Assembly (NCBI GenBank): GCA_027575805.1
Contig: JANBPU010000041.1
Span: forward strand, 40,147-104,146
DNA from: Mycoemilia scoparia
Lineage: Eukaryota > Kickxellomycota > Kickxellomycetes > Kickxellales > Kickxellaceae
Direction of reading: 5' to 3'
DNA length: 64,000 bases
Part shown: positions 49,128 through 61,874 of the stretch, in pieces
Layout: each line of letters starts with the position of its first letter
How positions within the stretch are numbered: the first letter of the stretch is position 1
The notes under the pieces: generated by a model
What the model was told of the DNA's origin: nothing
The model's database searches: none
Seen by the model: only the letters and a program-made list of their open reading frames with translations
Position numbers and translations under genes: made by a program

Positions 49128-52100
49128 ACTCGAACAGGTCAAAAGAACGAAAGACTGAGACAGAGAGAGCCACGGGATATTCGAGTAGACGACGTGGTGG
49201 TTGCCGCTATCCAGTTGCAGCTGTTACACAACGAATGACAAGATTCTATAGCCTAGTATCCAAAAACAGACAACGAATTTGTAGATGCACAAGTATGTGT
49301 ACGAAAGCCTAACAAAACAAACGAGACACCCAAAATAACAGCATCGGCAAATATAGAAAAAAGAATGAGTTAGTTTGTGGTTTGGCTAATATGCCGGTCG
49401 ACAGCCGCTACTGGTTGTTGTAGGAATGGATGGATGGATGTATGAAAAATGGATGGGGTGGTAATATCTGTACGTGTGGGTTGTGCAGATTATTGTATGG
49501 GGAAGCCTAAAGAGATGGGAGATGAGGCGGCGGAGTTTGAAGAAGAATCAAAGAGGAGAACCACATGAGAGAGAACAATGCAAAAACCAAGCATATGGAG
49601 GAGAGGGTTATTTGCCTTGCACACACACACACAAAAGAGATGAAGGATAATGGGGGATTCCAAATAAGGTCAAATGCATTAGTGTGTTTGTGCGCGCCCC
49701 ACCCCCCTTCGGTATTTTAATGGTTGTTGTGGCTAGTAGCGTTGTAATTAATATCGTAGCCAAGTTAAACACACAATCAAGGGAGCAACTTTGTGGATAC
49801 ATTCATAGAAAACTTGGATTTACCACACATACAAGATGAAGGATATCGTCGTGTGTATGTTGTTGGAGGAAGGGCGGGGGGAGGGCAGAGAGATAAAGAA
49901 AAGAGAGATAGAGAGAGAGCAGAGAGAGCAGAGAGCAGAGAGAGCGAAGGGAGAGAGAGAGAGAGAGGAGATAGAGAAAGATAGAAAGGATGCTATAGGC
50001 CTAGAAAACACACATGATAAATGAAAAGTTTAGACGGCAAATTACCTACAAATCCACAGACACGCGAGGAACATGGAAAGACAATGATAAGTCCACAGAC
50101 ATCCACGTAGATGGTGGTGGTGGTGGTGGCGGTATATCCAGTCGTGGCCGTTAGCACAGGAACAAACACGCAATATATCCAAAGAGCAACGATAGGGCCA
50201 AGGCCGATATGTTTGCACGGAGAGAGTGTGTTAGAAACCATGGGCATAAAGGCAGGAAATAAGTTCGAGTTCAATGGAACAAATACGTGGAATTGCATAT
50301 CAAATCCAGACACACATCATGCATGGTATGCCAAAGGGGGGTCACGGAACACAGCCAGAAGGTTTGTTGTCAATGGCGGCGTTGGTCAAGGCCACGGGCA
50401 TTCGTCAAGGGATCCAATGCATAAAATTACAGCGTTACGCACAAGAGAGCCAAGCCAAGTCAAGTCAAGTACAAAATAGAAGAATACCAAATGTTAGTAC
50501 TGATGTGTTGGTATGTAGTGTTATTTGTGTTTGTTGGGCGTTACACAAACGTAGTCATTCATTCCCCAGCTCAGCCAGTGTGTGCGTGATTCCATTTAGA
50601 AAGAGTTTTATACGTTTTCACTCTCACTCTCTGCAAGCAAACTTGCAGACTGCAGCAGATGCTGACAATATCGGTGGTCGATCATCTCCTCAATAACACC
50701 ACACACACACACACACACACAGCGACTGATATACAATGAACACCTAATCAGTGATAGTTTTAAAGATAAAGATACTTGCCTTATTGACTAACACACTAAG
50801 CGCTATGTTTCCAAACAGAACAACAACTCACAGGCCAAGTGATTTTAGCGAGGGCGAGAGAGCACGACTGAGCAGGAGCCAGAACGAAAATTACTTTGCA
50901 AAAATCCAAAACAATGGACGTGTGCGTGTTGTGGCTGGGATAAAAGGCTGGGGGGAGGGGGGAACGGCAGCACGGTTAGACTGATAAGCTTTTGGTAATG
51001 GTTTAAAACAACCAAATAAACTAATCCCCAGTATTAACCAAGGCGGCGGCGGCGGCGGCGGTGGTTGTTGTACAGGTACTATTTCTTGTATGAGAGAGAT
51101 AAGAAGAAGAAGAAGAAGAATGGAGCTAACCGTGGCGAGTGAGTAGTGTTGCTGGGTCGAGTGGCTTAGTACCGAGCTTGTTTGCTATTTATGATTAATA
51201 CCAAACAATCAGAGAAGAATACAAGTCAAGGTAATGTGTGTGGCTTGTGGCGAAATCGATTGTCTTTTCTTGATGGTGCTTGCGTCTGGATCTATCTGAA
51301 CACAACGACGATAGCCACACCACTACACAGCAAAGTGGCAAGAAAGTGTGTATGTTAATTGCTGTAGTCAGGTCAATTTGTGGCTGTTAAGGAATATTTA
51401 TACAGACACACACAGGAGTAAACAAAGATACCGAACAATTGGGTTTGTATCTGGGTGTGTGTGGCTAATGATATAATTATAAATGTGGATGTGTACCTAA
51501 GATACGGTATAGGGGGTGGATGGATCAACTGCTTTATAGAGAGTTGACGATGTGTGGCTAATGGTACAGCGGATTTGTGCAAGGCTTGAGGCGGATGAAT
51601 GAATGAATTTGTGGATATACCTTGATCGAGCGAGCGAGAGAGAAGTGTTAATTGTTATATAGATGTTCTATACCACTATGTTAGAAATGGGTTTGTTTGT
51701 TAGTCAGTTTTCCATACAAGTCAAAGCTGAATTGTTAATAACTTATTAGGAATAAGGAATGGTATAGGGAAAGCTGGAAGGCAATGCAACGCAACAAGAA
51801 GCACAAACAACAAGACAGCACCACACACCTCATTAAAAGTAAAGAGGCGAATGATTCAAAGATCCAAAAAGCATCTCAGTAAATTTGTTTTTATACTCTA
51901 TTTATTATAGCCCAGTGAAGCAGTGATGGCCAGCAGCCAAAATGGCAGTGTTGGCGGTTAAAGCCAAGGGGGGAGAAAAAGAGGAGAGACGCAGACTTTA
52001 GATCCCGATATATATTCGATGGATAGGAGACACTCACATATTTATTTCTCTCAAACAATTCTTCGTATATCGATATTTATTGGTGTTCCTGTATATATGA

Positions 52101-55100
52101 GGCCAGATACGTCTTTTTGCAAGTATAGTTAGCTAGGCACAAAGACAAGACCCACAAACACAGGGGCAGAGTCAGAGAGCAAGTGTGACTTTGGAGTAAA
52201 TCGATTTTAAAAGAACAACAACAAGACAGACAAAGGACAGAGAAGAAAGAAGGGGTTGTTTAGAAATAGAGTAATCGCGGTGCCAGCAACTGTGGTAAAG
52301 TCGTAGTGCCAATGAAATAATGGTTAGTGACAAAGTTAACAGATGCGCTTGGGCAAACGGTCTCTTTAAATAGATTCAGAAAAAACCCTCCTGGCCACAA
52401 CAACAAAAGTAGCAGCAGCAGCAGCAGCAGCAGCTTCAACAACAACAATAATAATTATACTACTATTCAGCTAGCAGGAGGGTCCAAGCACTGGCAAAGA
52501 TTCACAAGTAACGGGGAGTTTATAATCCGGTTAGGAGAGGCTATCAGGGCTCCTCTGGTGGCAGGGCTGCAGCAAGAGCGTCAAAATGCGTGTTTGAGAC
52601 CGAGCTCCTTTGTATGTACGGGCTCTCTCTCTCTCTGCGTATGTGTGTGCCAGTAGTGCCTGCATGCCGTATTATCATCCAACTCACTCCCCTCAGGGTG
52701 CCAATGCGGGGTCGCCAACCCACCCCTGTCCCGCCGTTGTTGTTGTGGTGTGTGTGGGCGAGATGCAAGAACCCGCAGAGGGGAGGTTTGGAGAGACCAG
52801 GCCCAATCAGAGGGGGTGGGTGAGTGTAACGGCAATGGTGGCTAGCACCACCATTAGCTGCCATCGTTCCTTCTTTTGTTCATCCGCGTCTGAGCAGCTG
52901 TGGGTGCGCCCTGACATTTGATACGAAGAGAGGCGGAGATGAGGCCAGGATGCATAATAAGCTTGGCACATCTGTATATATGCCCATATCGAAACAATGT
53001 CTTGGTGGAAATGCCAAAAGCTGGATACTGCAGAGCGGCTGCTAACCACTCTAGGCGGTCCCATTGTAGGATCTCTGTACCCTTTGGCCGTATGTTGGTG
53101 GTTTGGGCTGGCCACAATTTAATGCCTCCATTGAGGATGATGGCGATAAGTCGGTTGATAGAGAGGCAAAGCGCTTGGCTATCTGTCTCCGTAGCTCAAT
53201 CCCAACCACCACCACCACCACCCATCGCCGCAGGTTCTCGTTTGCAGCAGATCCAAATGGCGAACGCAGCGATTGTTGAAATCAAAGTTTATTTGTGTAT
53301 GTGTGGGGTCGAGAGTGCTCCTCTTGAAACATGTTGAATGGAGAATAAGAATGAACAAGATGTATTGGGCTCTACTACTAAAATATACTGTCATGTGAAA
53401 ACCTGGAACTTCCTAGATCCCAAAATACTGCACTATTGACTTGAACCAGTCTCTATTTTTATTCAAGCTGTAGTTTTAGTTTAACTCTGACTCATCCACA
53501 TACATACCGACCTTCAAACAAAACAATACTGATTTCTGAACTCTTGCTGTTGCTAGTAAGGAGTGTGTATCTATGGTTGAGGCGGAAGTAGTAGTGATGG
53601 TCATGTGCTCAACATCTCGCCAATTTATTTTTGTCTAGCCATTTTTACATGTCTTGTGGTTTGTGTATGTGAGTGTGTGTTCCTGTATATGTAAATGTGG
53701 TGGATTCTCTTTCAGGAGACGCTTGGGCAACGATCATATTATTGCGCTATTACTTAACCACCTGGACACACAGATAGGCTCGCGAAAAAAGGGGGGTGCG
53801 AGGCATATGAGTGAATGTGGGACAATTATGTCCAAGAAGGTGCGCAAGAAGAAACAGCGGCACTTAGTATCTTTCTGTCACATTCTCGCCTTGTAAAAAA
53901 GCAGGGAGAGCGTGAAAATTATGGCAAAACAATAGAGATAGAGAGAGACAAAATTCCCCTAGGGTAATTTTTGAAACGAGGGTTTTGCATTGGCTAGATT
54001 ATTCCGGACCCTTGCGGTTTGATAAGGAACAAACAATAGAGGCTATATTTCCCCGCCATCGATGGTAACACCATCCACGCAGCGGCCCGTGGCCGGAAGT
54101 TTTTCAATACTCTCTCTCTCTCTCTCTCTCTCTCTTTTAGTCAGTATTTTGGGCATACCCCACCGTCACAAAGCCAGAATGCAAACGAATGTGGTTTATC
54201 TTTCCCATCGCTCTTAGTGTTAGAAGGCGCGTTGTTAGTATGTGGTGTGTACCTTCCTGTCCATAGTAGCAGCGATGGCAGCCTTTTTCTTAATGAAGAC
54301 TACCAGTTGAGGTACCATCGGTATGACAAAATCCTTCCTCGCTGCTAGCCAATTTGACAGCCAGTAACAAGTTGCTAGCCATCACATTACTGTATAATTG
54401 CCAAAGTCTTTTCATTTTTAGCTGGAATGAAGTGTGAGAAAATATTTACACATTTGTGACTAGCCCACCTACACACACACACTCTCTCTCTCATACACAT
54501 ATCTACAATAAGTTTTTATGGTTGCATTGAATTGCATTAACGACAAGTATTATAATATAGGCTTCTTCTTCTTCTTCTAGTAATAATACACAGCCAATGT
54601 TATGATGGTTATGATAAATGTGACTTTTTAAATAGACCCTGTGGTACTACAACGTTAACAACAATTCATCTCGTAGTTCAATTCAATTTAGTTTGGTTAT
54701 TGTTTTTGATTAAAAGCATATTTCTTTCTGTTTTACACATTCTATATAGAAAAGCCATGCCATATTTTAAAACTTCAATTATTTTAAATAGAAAAAGAGG
54801 AATTTACATTCAAATTGTAAGAGTAATTGATTGATGGACAGATAGATTGATAGATTGATAGATGTTCTTTTCTTACTGTAATTTATTGATATGATACTGC
54901 ACCAACTCAACTCAAGACGAATAGTGTATATTTATTTGCATTACAATTGTTGATGCGTCAATATGCATTTTTTCTAAATGGTACCTTACCAGTATCTTAA
55001 TTTAAATGTAAAGTATGTGCGGACATTTAGGAGACATTGCAGCAGCTGCGATAATTTTTCCAATTCATTATCATTGTTATTATTATTATTTTAAAAGTTA

Positions 55101-55237
55101 TGTCAGTTGATGTTTTCAATGTTATCCATAGCTGTAGTTGTAGCATTGTTTGTTTAATTTTAGTACTTTGCTAATTTAGTTGTTTCTTCCCCCCTTTCAT
55201 GTGTTTATGTAGGAAGAAAGAGAGTGAGTGAAAAAGG

Positions 55238-55240
<3 letters not shown>

Positions 55241-55272
<32 letters not shown>
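55241..55272. repeat. (CT)n microsatellite
   Basis: Long perfect CT tract in the gene-poor region, followed by a short G-run. Confidence 0.9.
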
Positions 55273-55274
<2 letters not shown>

Positions 55275-58200
55275 GGGGTCTTTTCTAAACTTTCCAGCAT
55301 TCGGTGATACATACATACTGACGCACATACATACATACATACATACATAAATGTATAATTTATGTACCTTTAACCTAATGAGGATATTTCTAATTGTCTC
55401 TGGGTCGGATTTTTCCGTATTAAAACTTACTTCTGCCACAGTTGAAGTTGAGCTATAGATAAAGATGTCATTACTACCATTGCTATTTGCACTAGTACAA
55501 CAACAACAACAACAACAGCCAGCTACTATTTCTGTTGCTATTTTTGCTATACACTAGTGCTTGGTGAAAGAGAATATCATCATTACGGAGTACAAGTTAT
55601 TCTATTTGATATAAACAAATGTAAACAAGAACACAAAGATCAGGCTAATTTCTATTACAATGCCTCTGTATGTGCTTACTAGTGTTACTCATACCAGTAC
55701 AACCACCAGGCAGTCAGCTATTACAAGTATTACAGCAGTTAAGCATTGTTCTTATATTTACATAGAGGTTTATTATTATTATTGTATTAGCAAAGGGTTC
55801 ACATCAAGCCATGTCCAAACCAAGTCATGTGGCTAAAGTTATTTCCCCCCTTGTGTTCAGACTCTCTCTCTCTCTCTTTTTTTTTCTATCTTAAAACAAT
55901 GGATTTCTTTATTTAGAAAGGGCGGAGATATTTTTGAAAACTCTTTATGGTGCTTTAGTAATCTTTCCGTCTGTGTCCGTCCCTGCCAGTATTGTATGTA
56001 TACTCGCCACCATTTATTTTTATTTTTATTTTCACTACTACATAGAGTTAGCTACATTCTGGCCAATGCAGTGTCAGTACTCTGTACCTGTGTGGCTATT
56101 TTGGATTCTCCTCAAGTGGCGTAACAGTCCTCCTCACTCACCGACTCTTACTTTTTTTTTCTTTCAAGGGAAGCAGGTGGTGGCAATGGCTACTCAAGCA
56201 TCTAAATCTGCAATGTTAATTGAAATGGCAATTATATCAAATGGCGCTACTAATTTTTCATCAATTTCAAGGAGGTGTTGTGAACTGAATGAATGAATGA
56301 ATGAATGTGTCATTGCCAATCTCTTGGTTGTATTTGTTTTCTCCACACATATCACTTTCTTTTGAGATGGGCAAAAATGTACAAATAAAGGATAAATATG
56401 CTCGGCCTGTCGGACGGAAGTAGTTTGCTATTTAAATACACACTGTTCACTTCTTTAATAGCTAATACACAATGTCCTTTTTGAAAACTCAAACCCAACA
56501 AAAAATCTTGGCTGTTCAATTTCCTTGGATATAGATTTTCGCGCACTTGCTGCTTTATGCATTGTTTATGAAGATAAGGCAGTAGATTGAGGTTATTTTT
56601 CAGTAGAGAAGGAAAGGGTTTTAAAATATTTGTGCGTGTGTATGTATGTGTGTGTGTGTGTGTGCTTAGGACAGCTATACAAGAGGATCCGATGAATAGT
56701 AACCATTTTGTTGTATGGTAAGGGAATTATCCACAATAAAGAAATAGCCTTCTTGTCCAGGACGCAATCTCTTGTTAGTTTATTAGGCACCAAGGGATAA
56801 GCCATAATGAGACATACATGAATAAAGAACAGAGACAAATCAATAGATCGATCTATTACAATTATTATAACTTTAAAGTCGTCGTCATATACCAGCCAGC
56901 ATCCAAAGTTAGTGCTAGATAATTTTATACATCATCATGGTATTTGATCCAAGTTTCAAGCCTTACCTCATTGTGTTCATTGGCACAGCTTGAATAGAGA
57001 TCGCCATATGTATGTATGAGTACTCTTTGTTGAGCGAGCAAGCAAGTGTGGCTTCAAGGCAATGGAGGAACACACCACACAAGGTGTAAAACATCTTGCT
57101 TATAGCAACAATGTCCATATCAAAACTTTTTGATATATACACTCTGACGGAGAGAGCCACCAGGCAAGAGGGTTTTAAAAGCCAAGCGGATCCGCCATTG
57201 AAAACAAACCACTACCAAGCAAATGTGGCTATAGGCCCCCTGTTATTCTATGTTTGGAAAGAGTGCCAATTTTATGCTGCCAATCCTTAATAAACTCGGA
57301 ATCACTCACTCACAGGCTTTTGCTTTTGGGTGATGTGTGCTCACTGACACACTCTTCTTAGATCAACAGCAATAACGACTACAGATAGGAGATGGGATGG
57401 ATGTTGTGGCTGGTTGACGAGCTCCAAATCATTATACAAACAAACGCCCATATGTCAATAGTGGAAGGAATTCCAACCTATTTGGTTTATAGATTTATTT
57501 AGTGGTATAATAGTATTGTTACTGCCTGTGACGCTATGCATGAGGCATTTCCCGCCAGTCTGGACACATATTAACCCGAAACATATGTGTTTGGAAATAC
57601 ACATACAAATACGTCTATGCATATCCAAACCACATTTGGGACGTGAATCCCAAATTGCACTCACTCACTTGCTTGCCTGCTGCTTGCTTAATACAAATAA
57701 ATTGTCGCTCATACTCTCTCCGCCATCTATTTATTCAAAGCTCTTTACTTTTTTATGGAAAGGATGTATATGGGCTTTGAACTAATAGGATCAATCACAT
57801 TGCACTGATATTAGTGCTTTTTTTTTGTCTGAATGTTTATTAGTTTGTTCGAGTAGAACTATTAAAGTAACCATTCAATAGACCACGGGCTACTATGCTG
57901 AAGGCATTTGATTCGTGCTCTATCTCAGACCAGCGTGACAACGAGTCAGGTGTGCGTGTAATAGGCATCCACCAAGTATTGGATTATTACTTTATAGATC
58001 CTTGTAAAGACTCGACAGCAGATACATTATAGATAAATAGATCGACGTCGAAAGTAAATTAGGTTGTGCGGAGGTCATCATTATTATCAGCAGTAGCGAT
58101 GCATGACTAAACAGCTACTAACCATCTTTTCTATTTAGTATCTTACTTGCTACCAGACAATGGACATCATTCAGCAATAATAATATTCCACTGCCGACTG

Positions 58201-58394
58201 TTATCCATATGTGTGTATAGGCAAGACTTATTCTTGAATTATTCCACAAACACACAGGCACATACATGCGTATTGCTCCTAACTAAAAAACAGGTGTCTC
58301 CATCTTTCTGCAGAAATAGAACTTGCTTGTGCTTTCGTTGATTTAGGACCAATCGGAATAAAGCAACTAGGGGTCAAGAACAATCAAACCTCTG

Positions 58395-58430
<36 letters not shown>

Positions 58431-59919
58431 GAAGGAGGGATCAGATGGAAGGAAGAACGGAGGCAAGAAAAAAATATATATGTGCATATAAAAAACCAAA
58501 GAGCTCTTCTAATTGGTTGTTGTTTATCCGGAGCAAGAGACCAAGATAGAGAGAACAGGTAGGAAATAAATGGTCACACTACCACCATAATTATTATTAT
58601 TAGCCACAAAACCAAGCAACACCAACGATGGCAAAAACAATAACAACAAGAGAGTGCGGTGTTTTATCTAAATTTAATAATTTGTTCCAAAGTTTTGAAC
58701 ACAGAAGCCAAGAAGGTTTCAAGAGATGCAAGAAAAAAGTATGGATCAAAATAATACTTGAAGAGCACTCGCCATGTTCCTATCATTTAATCGCCATTGT
58801 TTTGCGTGATCTTTTCTGCTTGGTTTGTTGTCTGGATAAACAATGAGTGACTTCGGGCCAACTAAATATCGCGCGGATCCGATAAAGCAACTCCGCCATA
58901 GCAGAGTAGCCAATATTATTTGGATTCATGCTGGTTTGGTTTTGGCAGAAGATTTAGTAGACTGCTCTGGTTATGACGAAGAAAGCGTTTCAACTATTAT
59001 GATAGCACCAAGTAGTTCAAATTGTTTGTTCATTGACCTAATTAGCAGCAACTTTTAAATATAACCAGGCCTAAAAATGCAGCAAAGCAATTTTATGCGA
59101 TTGCATTCTGTTTGCATATTCCAACAACTACATCAGTAGAAAGAATCGCAAAGACATGCAGACTACTAAAAAATATATTGGAGCGACAAATGATCAGCTC
59201 TATTAATATCAGTTTAATATAACATTTTTTTACTTTTATTAGCAGTGGCTTACAGATCTTCAATCCAATTTACTTTTTATTAGCAAAACAATTTCTGTTG
59301 CTACAACTACGTCATATAGTTTATACTTTAGGGTAAGATCATAAAAATGCAACAGTATTATAAGGTATTACAAAAAGGAGATAGCTTAAGCTCCTCTATG
59401 GTCAAACGCCCTTGAAGTCATTGAAAATAAATAGCAATAGCGATCTTGACTTTCCTAGATCTGGCCACACGTATATTGCAATGACAACAGTAACGATAGA
59501 TCGGTTAAGCACAGGTCAGCCATAACCTATTTGACTCTTTATGATGATTTTCTTTCTCCTAATGAGCATCTTGGTTTACTTGAGTTGCACAAGAACAGAT
59601 CATATAGTTGTTACACAAAAAAGAGAGAGAAAGAATAAGTCAGGTAATGATCGTCTATCTACTACTCCTACTCAATTAATAAATGGACACAAGAATAATC
59701 GAGGATTAACAGGAAGGGATGTATGTGTTTTTGAATTATGTTGTGTTTGTATTTAGTAAACTAATGGCTCAAAAATGTAAGAGACGGTTTAATAACTGTT
59801 TTTGTTTTTCAAAGATCTTTGTGGGAGCGATTGATAAACAGATTGTCATACGATGTTTGTTGAATATTTTAAATGTATAACTATAAAATGTTTTTTGGTA
59901 TGTATGTTGTTGGCTTTCT

Positions 59920-60025
59920 ATATTGGGTAAAGTCTTACCAGAGATCAAATTTATGGACGATAAAAATGGGTCCTGTGATCAGATGATTTCAGCCCAAGTT
60001 ACAGAGGTCAAATCCTATGAGTCTC
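59920..60025 (-). repeat. family A dispersed element (partial)
   Basis: Reverse orientation and diverged: agagatcaaatttatggacg, aaaaatgggtcctgtgatca and gcccaagttacagaggtcaa. Confidence 0.6.
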
Positions 60026-60355
60026 CTATTTTACGAAAATCCAAACCATCCATAAACAAATAACACATTCATAACTAAATCAAAGCAGTTAGAATGTTTC
60101 CCCTGGATTATCAAATACTTTGGTTTATTCGATATTATACAATAGTTGTTATTTACTACAACTTGACTTTAATAAGACAAAAGTGGTTAAAAACAAAGAG
60201 GGTTTCCAGCGTATAATATGTAAATATATTTGAAATTTAAAAACAAAAAAATGAAATGAAAGAGAAAATGCGCAATGGAACTACTAACAATGATAACAAT
60301 AAATGCCAGAATATATATAAAAGTATAAACAACAATGTTATTGCCGAGTGCTTGC

Positions 60356-61288
60356 TTACAATAATTTCTGGCTATTTGAGTTTCTGTCGGCATCGTCATT
60401 GCCACCAGTAAGGTTTCTACTACAATGTGGACAGTTCTTTGGAAATACTAAGTAAGGATTGAATGGGCAGGATGTATCATCCTGGCCAGATTCAAAGGGT
60501 TCGGACGCTGGATTGGACATATTCTGTTACTTGATGCACTAAGTCCACATAATCAACATCTTCAGCGTCATGAGAACGAGCAATTTTACTGATATGTTTC
60601 TCAGCAAAATGACTTGGATCATGTCATATACAAGATGCACTTGATGCATATTGACCAGAGTCAATTGGACCTTTGGGCTTGGTGGGCTGTGCTGACTGAC
60701 GTAAATATTCAGCCAAAGGGGGTGTACTTTGTTCTGGTCCCTTATGTGAGACAGAATCATTGCACTTTGTTGGCTCATTACGGTCAGATAGACCACCATT
60801 AGAGCGAATACTCTGCCGCTGTGTGGGCTGATGAAGTGAACTTTTGTCAATACCAACCCATCGTCATCATATCCCACTACTGGACTCAAGACTGTATGCT
60901 GCTCGTTGAGATGCATTCCAGCAGCTGAAAGTGGCAATGGTGGCTCCGTATGCACCACTGATGGATTATATAGAGGTTGAACAAGAGACTCTTGTGACAT
61001 CTCTTGATATTGCCTCTCCGTAAATATGGTAAGTTTTGCCAGACCTGAGTTTAGCTTGTTACAAAGTTCAATCTTTCTGCTGGACTGGGAATCACTTTTG
61101 GAAGTCGAAGGTTGATAGTGGTGGTTGTAGCAGGATTGCTCTTCCTGTTTGAGGAGAATAGAATCCTCCAGAACATAGCCAGCTGCCTTTATTGGTTGTG
61201 GCGCAAAAACTTGGTGATCTTGACATTGTTGAGAAGACTTTTTGAGAATCTCGTAATTGCATTTTTCCTTTGGAGCTTGGGCTATGTA
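60356..61288 (-). pseudogene. decayed protein-coding gene with two frameshifts and a nonsense codon
   Basis: On the minus strand a coherent Gln/Ser-rich frame starts after an acceptor-like catag near 61285 (KEKCNYEILKKSSQQCQDHQ ... MSQESLVQPLYNPSVVHTEP) and runs to about 60842. There the natural continuation moves to another frame (SLHQPTQRQSIRSNGGL), as if one A were lost from an A-run. That frame meets TGA at 60626-60624 but continues coherently (HDPSHFAEKHISKIARSHDA, EDVDYVDLVHQVTEY). Near 60530 it shifts again to MSNPASEPFESGQDD and FNPYLVFPKNCPHCSRNL, ending at TAA 60358-60356. No family is recognised, although the CPF...CPHC ending could be a zinc-binding knuckle. The unshifted 153-codon frame ends in an unnatural hydrophobic tail. 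Assembly error or unrecognised introns are alternatives. Confidence 0.5.
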
Positions 61289-61748
61289 TTATTCTTGTTG
61301 CACAAAGTAACTGGTGTTTGGTTAAAAAATAAATATTATTATAAAAAAACTAAATAATCATTAAAATTTGGGGCGAAATTTTAACAATAGTAAACAAACT
61401 TGCTCTAGCTAAATATTTCCTAATTAATGCATAATACTATAAATAAAACTTGTAGATTTTTATCAAGTCTGAAGATGATCAAGCATTTTATTACTCCTAA
61501 GAAGGTAGAGTTATATACCATATACACTAGAAAAATTGTGGTTACTGAGAATTTTTAATCACTATGAATTGTTTATAAACTCATATTCAACCCATAATCA
61601 CTTGCAATGCTTTCAATATTTCATTATCATAGTTTTCATTTTGAAACAGACTTGATTTGTCAATGATTACACCTTGTGTTCCAAAATAATATCCCCATAC
61701 TATTAACCCACTAATCCATTAAACACGCAAATACATCAACACACAAGC
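61289..61748. other. intergenic upstream of the LAMTOR2-like gene
   Basis: AT-rich. No gene or dispersed repeat is recognised. Confidence 0.5.
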
Positions 61749-61836
61749 ATGATCAATCCCACGGACTTTTCAGCTGTTCTCAAACAAATAATAACCAGTG
61801 ACATCCAACTTTGCATGTAAGCATCATAGCCTCTAT

Positions 61837-61874
<38 letters not shown>

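Larger units (their letters stand above)
48970..60355. other. large gene-poor region upstream of the WOPR gene
   Basis: About 11.4 kb in which I find no convincing protein gene on either strand. It contains GA tracts (49024-49047, 49900-49980), CA tracts (50700-50720, 58398-58415), a GGC tract (51043-51061), AGC (52413-52433), CT tracts (54111-54136, 55241-55272), TACA-type repeats (55321-55348) and a family A copy at 59920-60025. Open frames of 60-140 codons exist, densest at 52.5-53.3 kb, but they are low complexity or overlap on both strands. It may hold long regulatory DNA, untranslated leaders or non-coding RNA of the WOPR gene, by analogy with the very long upstream region of Candida WOR1. 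Confidence 0.5.

Noticed and set aside
53180..53200. Possible tRNA box A (gtagctcaat)
   Set aside because: No matching box B or cloverleaf follows. No tRNA was found anywhere in the window by eye.
58628..59058. Two adjacent frames of about 72 codons overlapping at ATGA
   Set aside because: No domain, signal peptide or repeat support was found. An ATGA overlap is not meaningful evidence in a eukaryote.
60539..61000. Intact 153-aa gene on the minus strand
   Set aside because: Its C-terminal half is an unnatural hydrophobic reading in the wrong frame, whereas another frame continues the Gln/Ser-rich protein. It is better explained as a frameshifted pseudogene.
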